From Nitrososphaerota archaeon (GTDB lineage: Archaea > Thermoproteota > EX4484-205 > JAAOZO01): a stretch of 6,801 nt of DNA. Made by a program: the position numbers and the translations under genes. How positions within the stretch are numbered: position 1 is the stretch's first letter; each line of letters begins with the position of its first letter. The notes under the pieces were generated by a model. The model saw nothing but the letters and a program-made list of their open reading frames with translations, made no database searches and was not told the DNA's origin. Positions 6,123-6,801 of this stretch are shown piece after piece. The DNA lies in contig JAAOZO010000041.1 in assembly GCA_011605715.1 (NCBI GenBank), positions 1-6,801 of the forward strand, in the 5' to 3' direction.

Positions 6123-6524
6123 TTAGAATATTCTTTTTATTTGTGGTACTTTATCGAAATCATTATCGTTTGAGTATATCTTATTTACACCAATTCTCCT
6201 CATCTGTGCTGCAATCACTATATCATCCCACATAGTCCATGGTAAGTTATATTGTTGCTGTATATTTCTTGCTTCTTCAAAGTCTAGTATGCTAGTTTCG
6301 ATTTTTTGTAGAGATGTCAGTCCTTTCAAGAAAGATAAAAATAGTGGTATCACGGTTTCTCGCTTCTTCCACTTAAGATAGCTACATACTTGAGCTATAA
6401 CGAGCGTAGACGTATACGATTCTTCACCATCTTCTATCCTCTCTATAATTTTCTTAGCTTTTTCTCCGTATTTTTGATCTGCTGCTAAATGATATACAAA
6501 AATGTTTGCATCTACAAAAGGCAT
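6123..6524 (-). CDS. vapC: VapC-type PIN-domain toxin (putative endoribonuclease)
   Basis: This 133-aa protein has the usual length and layout of VapC: VDAN with the first acidic residue D5, a helical middle, WDDIVIAA with D100/D101, and SNDNDFDKVP with D120 and D122. VapC toxins cleave RNA with a metal held by four acidic residues and are neutralised by the cognate VapB. The second acidic position, normally Glu in TSTLVIAEV-like text, is Gln here (Q45 in TSTLVIAQVCSYLKW). This may be a trait of the subfamily or may lower activity. The ATG at 6524 directly follows the antitoxin stop (TAGATG). A GGAGGG SD (6538-6533) inside the antitoxin gene lies 8 nt upstream, so the two are cotranscribed and translated in tandem. 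Confidence 0.88.
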   Translation of the reverse strand: MPFVDANIFVYHLAADQKYGEKAKKIIERIEDGEESYTSTLVIAQVCSYLKWKKRETVIPLFLSFLKGLTSLQKIETSILDFEEARNIQQQYNLPWTMWDDIVIAAQMRRIGVNKIYSNDNDFDKVPQIKRIF

Positions 6525-6743
6525 CTAGTTTTCCCTCCCCAAGGACTCCTCTATTTCTTCTATCTCGACCTTCTCTAATCTTGCAACTCCCCATAATTCT
6601 CTTGACGATGGCCCCTTAGGTTTTAGAAGTATACCTTTGCTTGTGACTTCAACCGTTAAGGAGTCTCCTTCTCTAAGCCCAAGTAACTCTCTTAGTTTTA
6701 GAGGAAGCGTTATTCTTCCTTTATTCCCAATTTTTACTTCCAT
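6525..6743 (-). CDS. vapB: AbrB/SpoVT-type antitoxin of the VapBC pair
   Basis: This 72-aa protein starts MEVKIGNKGRITLP, the swapped-hairpin AbrB/SpoVT DNA-binding fold (KGRITLPLKLRELLGLREGDSL), and ends in an acidic region (LEKVEIEEIEESLG) likely to bind and cover the toxin. Antitoxins of this type dimerise, bind the promoter of their own operon and neutralise the VapC encoded next to them. An in-frame TTG at 6758 would add five residues (MWELK), but the TATA box centred near 6779 predicts transcription from about 6753, after that TTG. ATG 6743 also gives the family's usual N-terminus. It abuts vapC without a gap. Confidence 0.85.
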   Translation of the reverse strand: MEVKIGNKGRITLPLKLRELLGLREGDSLTVEVTSKGILLKPKGPSSRELWGVARLEKVEIEEIEESLGREN

Positions 6744-6775
6744 TTTTAATTCCCACAATATGGAGGGAAAACTTC

Positions 6776-6783
6776 CTTATAAG
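6776..6783 (-). promoter_or_regulatory. TATA box of the vapBC operon
   Basis: CTTATAAG, centred near 6779, predicts a start of transcription near 6753 and a 5' UTR of about 10 nt before ATG 6743. Next to it the minus strand reads GGAAGTTTTCC, a short inverted repeat (GGAA/TTCC). Such a position would suit autoregulation by the AbrB-type antitoxin, though the repeat is too short to be sure. Confidence 0.5.
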
Positions 6784-6801
6784 TTTTACGCTAAGGTCTA
6801 C

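Overview
The window reads as a piece of a thermophilic archaeal chromosome, most likely Thermoproteota or a relative; the lineage cannot be fixed from sequence alone. The grounds are a HerA/VirB4-type ATPase, a membrane-anchored winged-helix protein, a VapBC pair with an AbrB-type antitoxin, A/T-rich coding DNA, TATA-like boxes about 26 nt upstream of start codons (leaderless or nearly leaderless mRNAs), and GGAGGG ribosome binding sites only where a start lies inside an operon or behind a long leader.

Layout: (1) 1-92, minus strand, the first 30 codons of an unrecognised protein running off the left edge. (2) 93-488, minus strand, a roughly 396-nt region visibly richer in G+C than the genes, lying directly upstream of that gene. 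It folds into many helices, and G-U pairs and a GNRA loop favour the minus strand. I read it as a structured 5' leader (riboswitch-like or antisense-controlled) or an ncRNA. (3) 524-2884, minus, a 786-aa membrane-anchored HerA/VirB4-like ATPase. (4) 3084-3911, minus, a protein with four membrane helices and a C-terminal winged helix. (5) 3912-4317, a divergent promoter region. (6) 4318-6009, plus, a secreted or membrane-tethered DUF4091/GH123-like putative glycosidase. (7) 6123-6743, minus, a vapBC toxin-antitoxin operon, convergent with the glycosidase gene.

The most interesting part is the left end. The putative leader carries two tandem 23-nt elements. Both can pair along their full length with codons 5-12 of the gene that follows, and all four differences from perfect complementarity are G-U compatible. 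The Shine-Dalgarno of the same gene lies in a 7-bp hairpin, and the partner strand of that hairpin can also pair with the 5' end of the leader. This suggests translational control by long intramolecular (or trans) antisense pairing. I match it to no known riboswitch, RNase P RNA, SRP RNA or tRNA.

The ATPase and the membrane winged-helix gene point the same way and may form a small membrane-linked DNA-handling unit, but they are 199 bp apart and each has its own possible promoter, so the link is inferred. The glycosidase and vapBC look like independent accessory genes.
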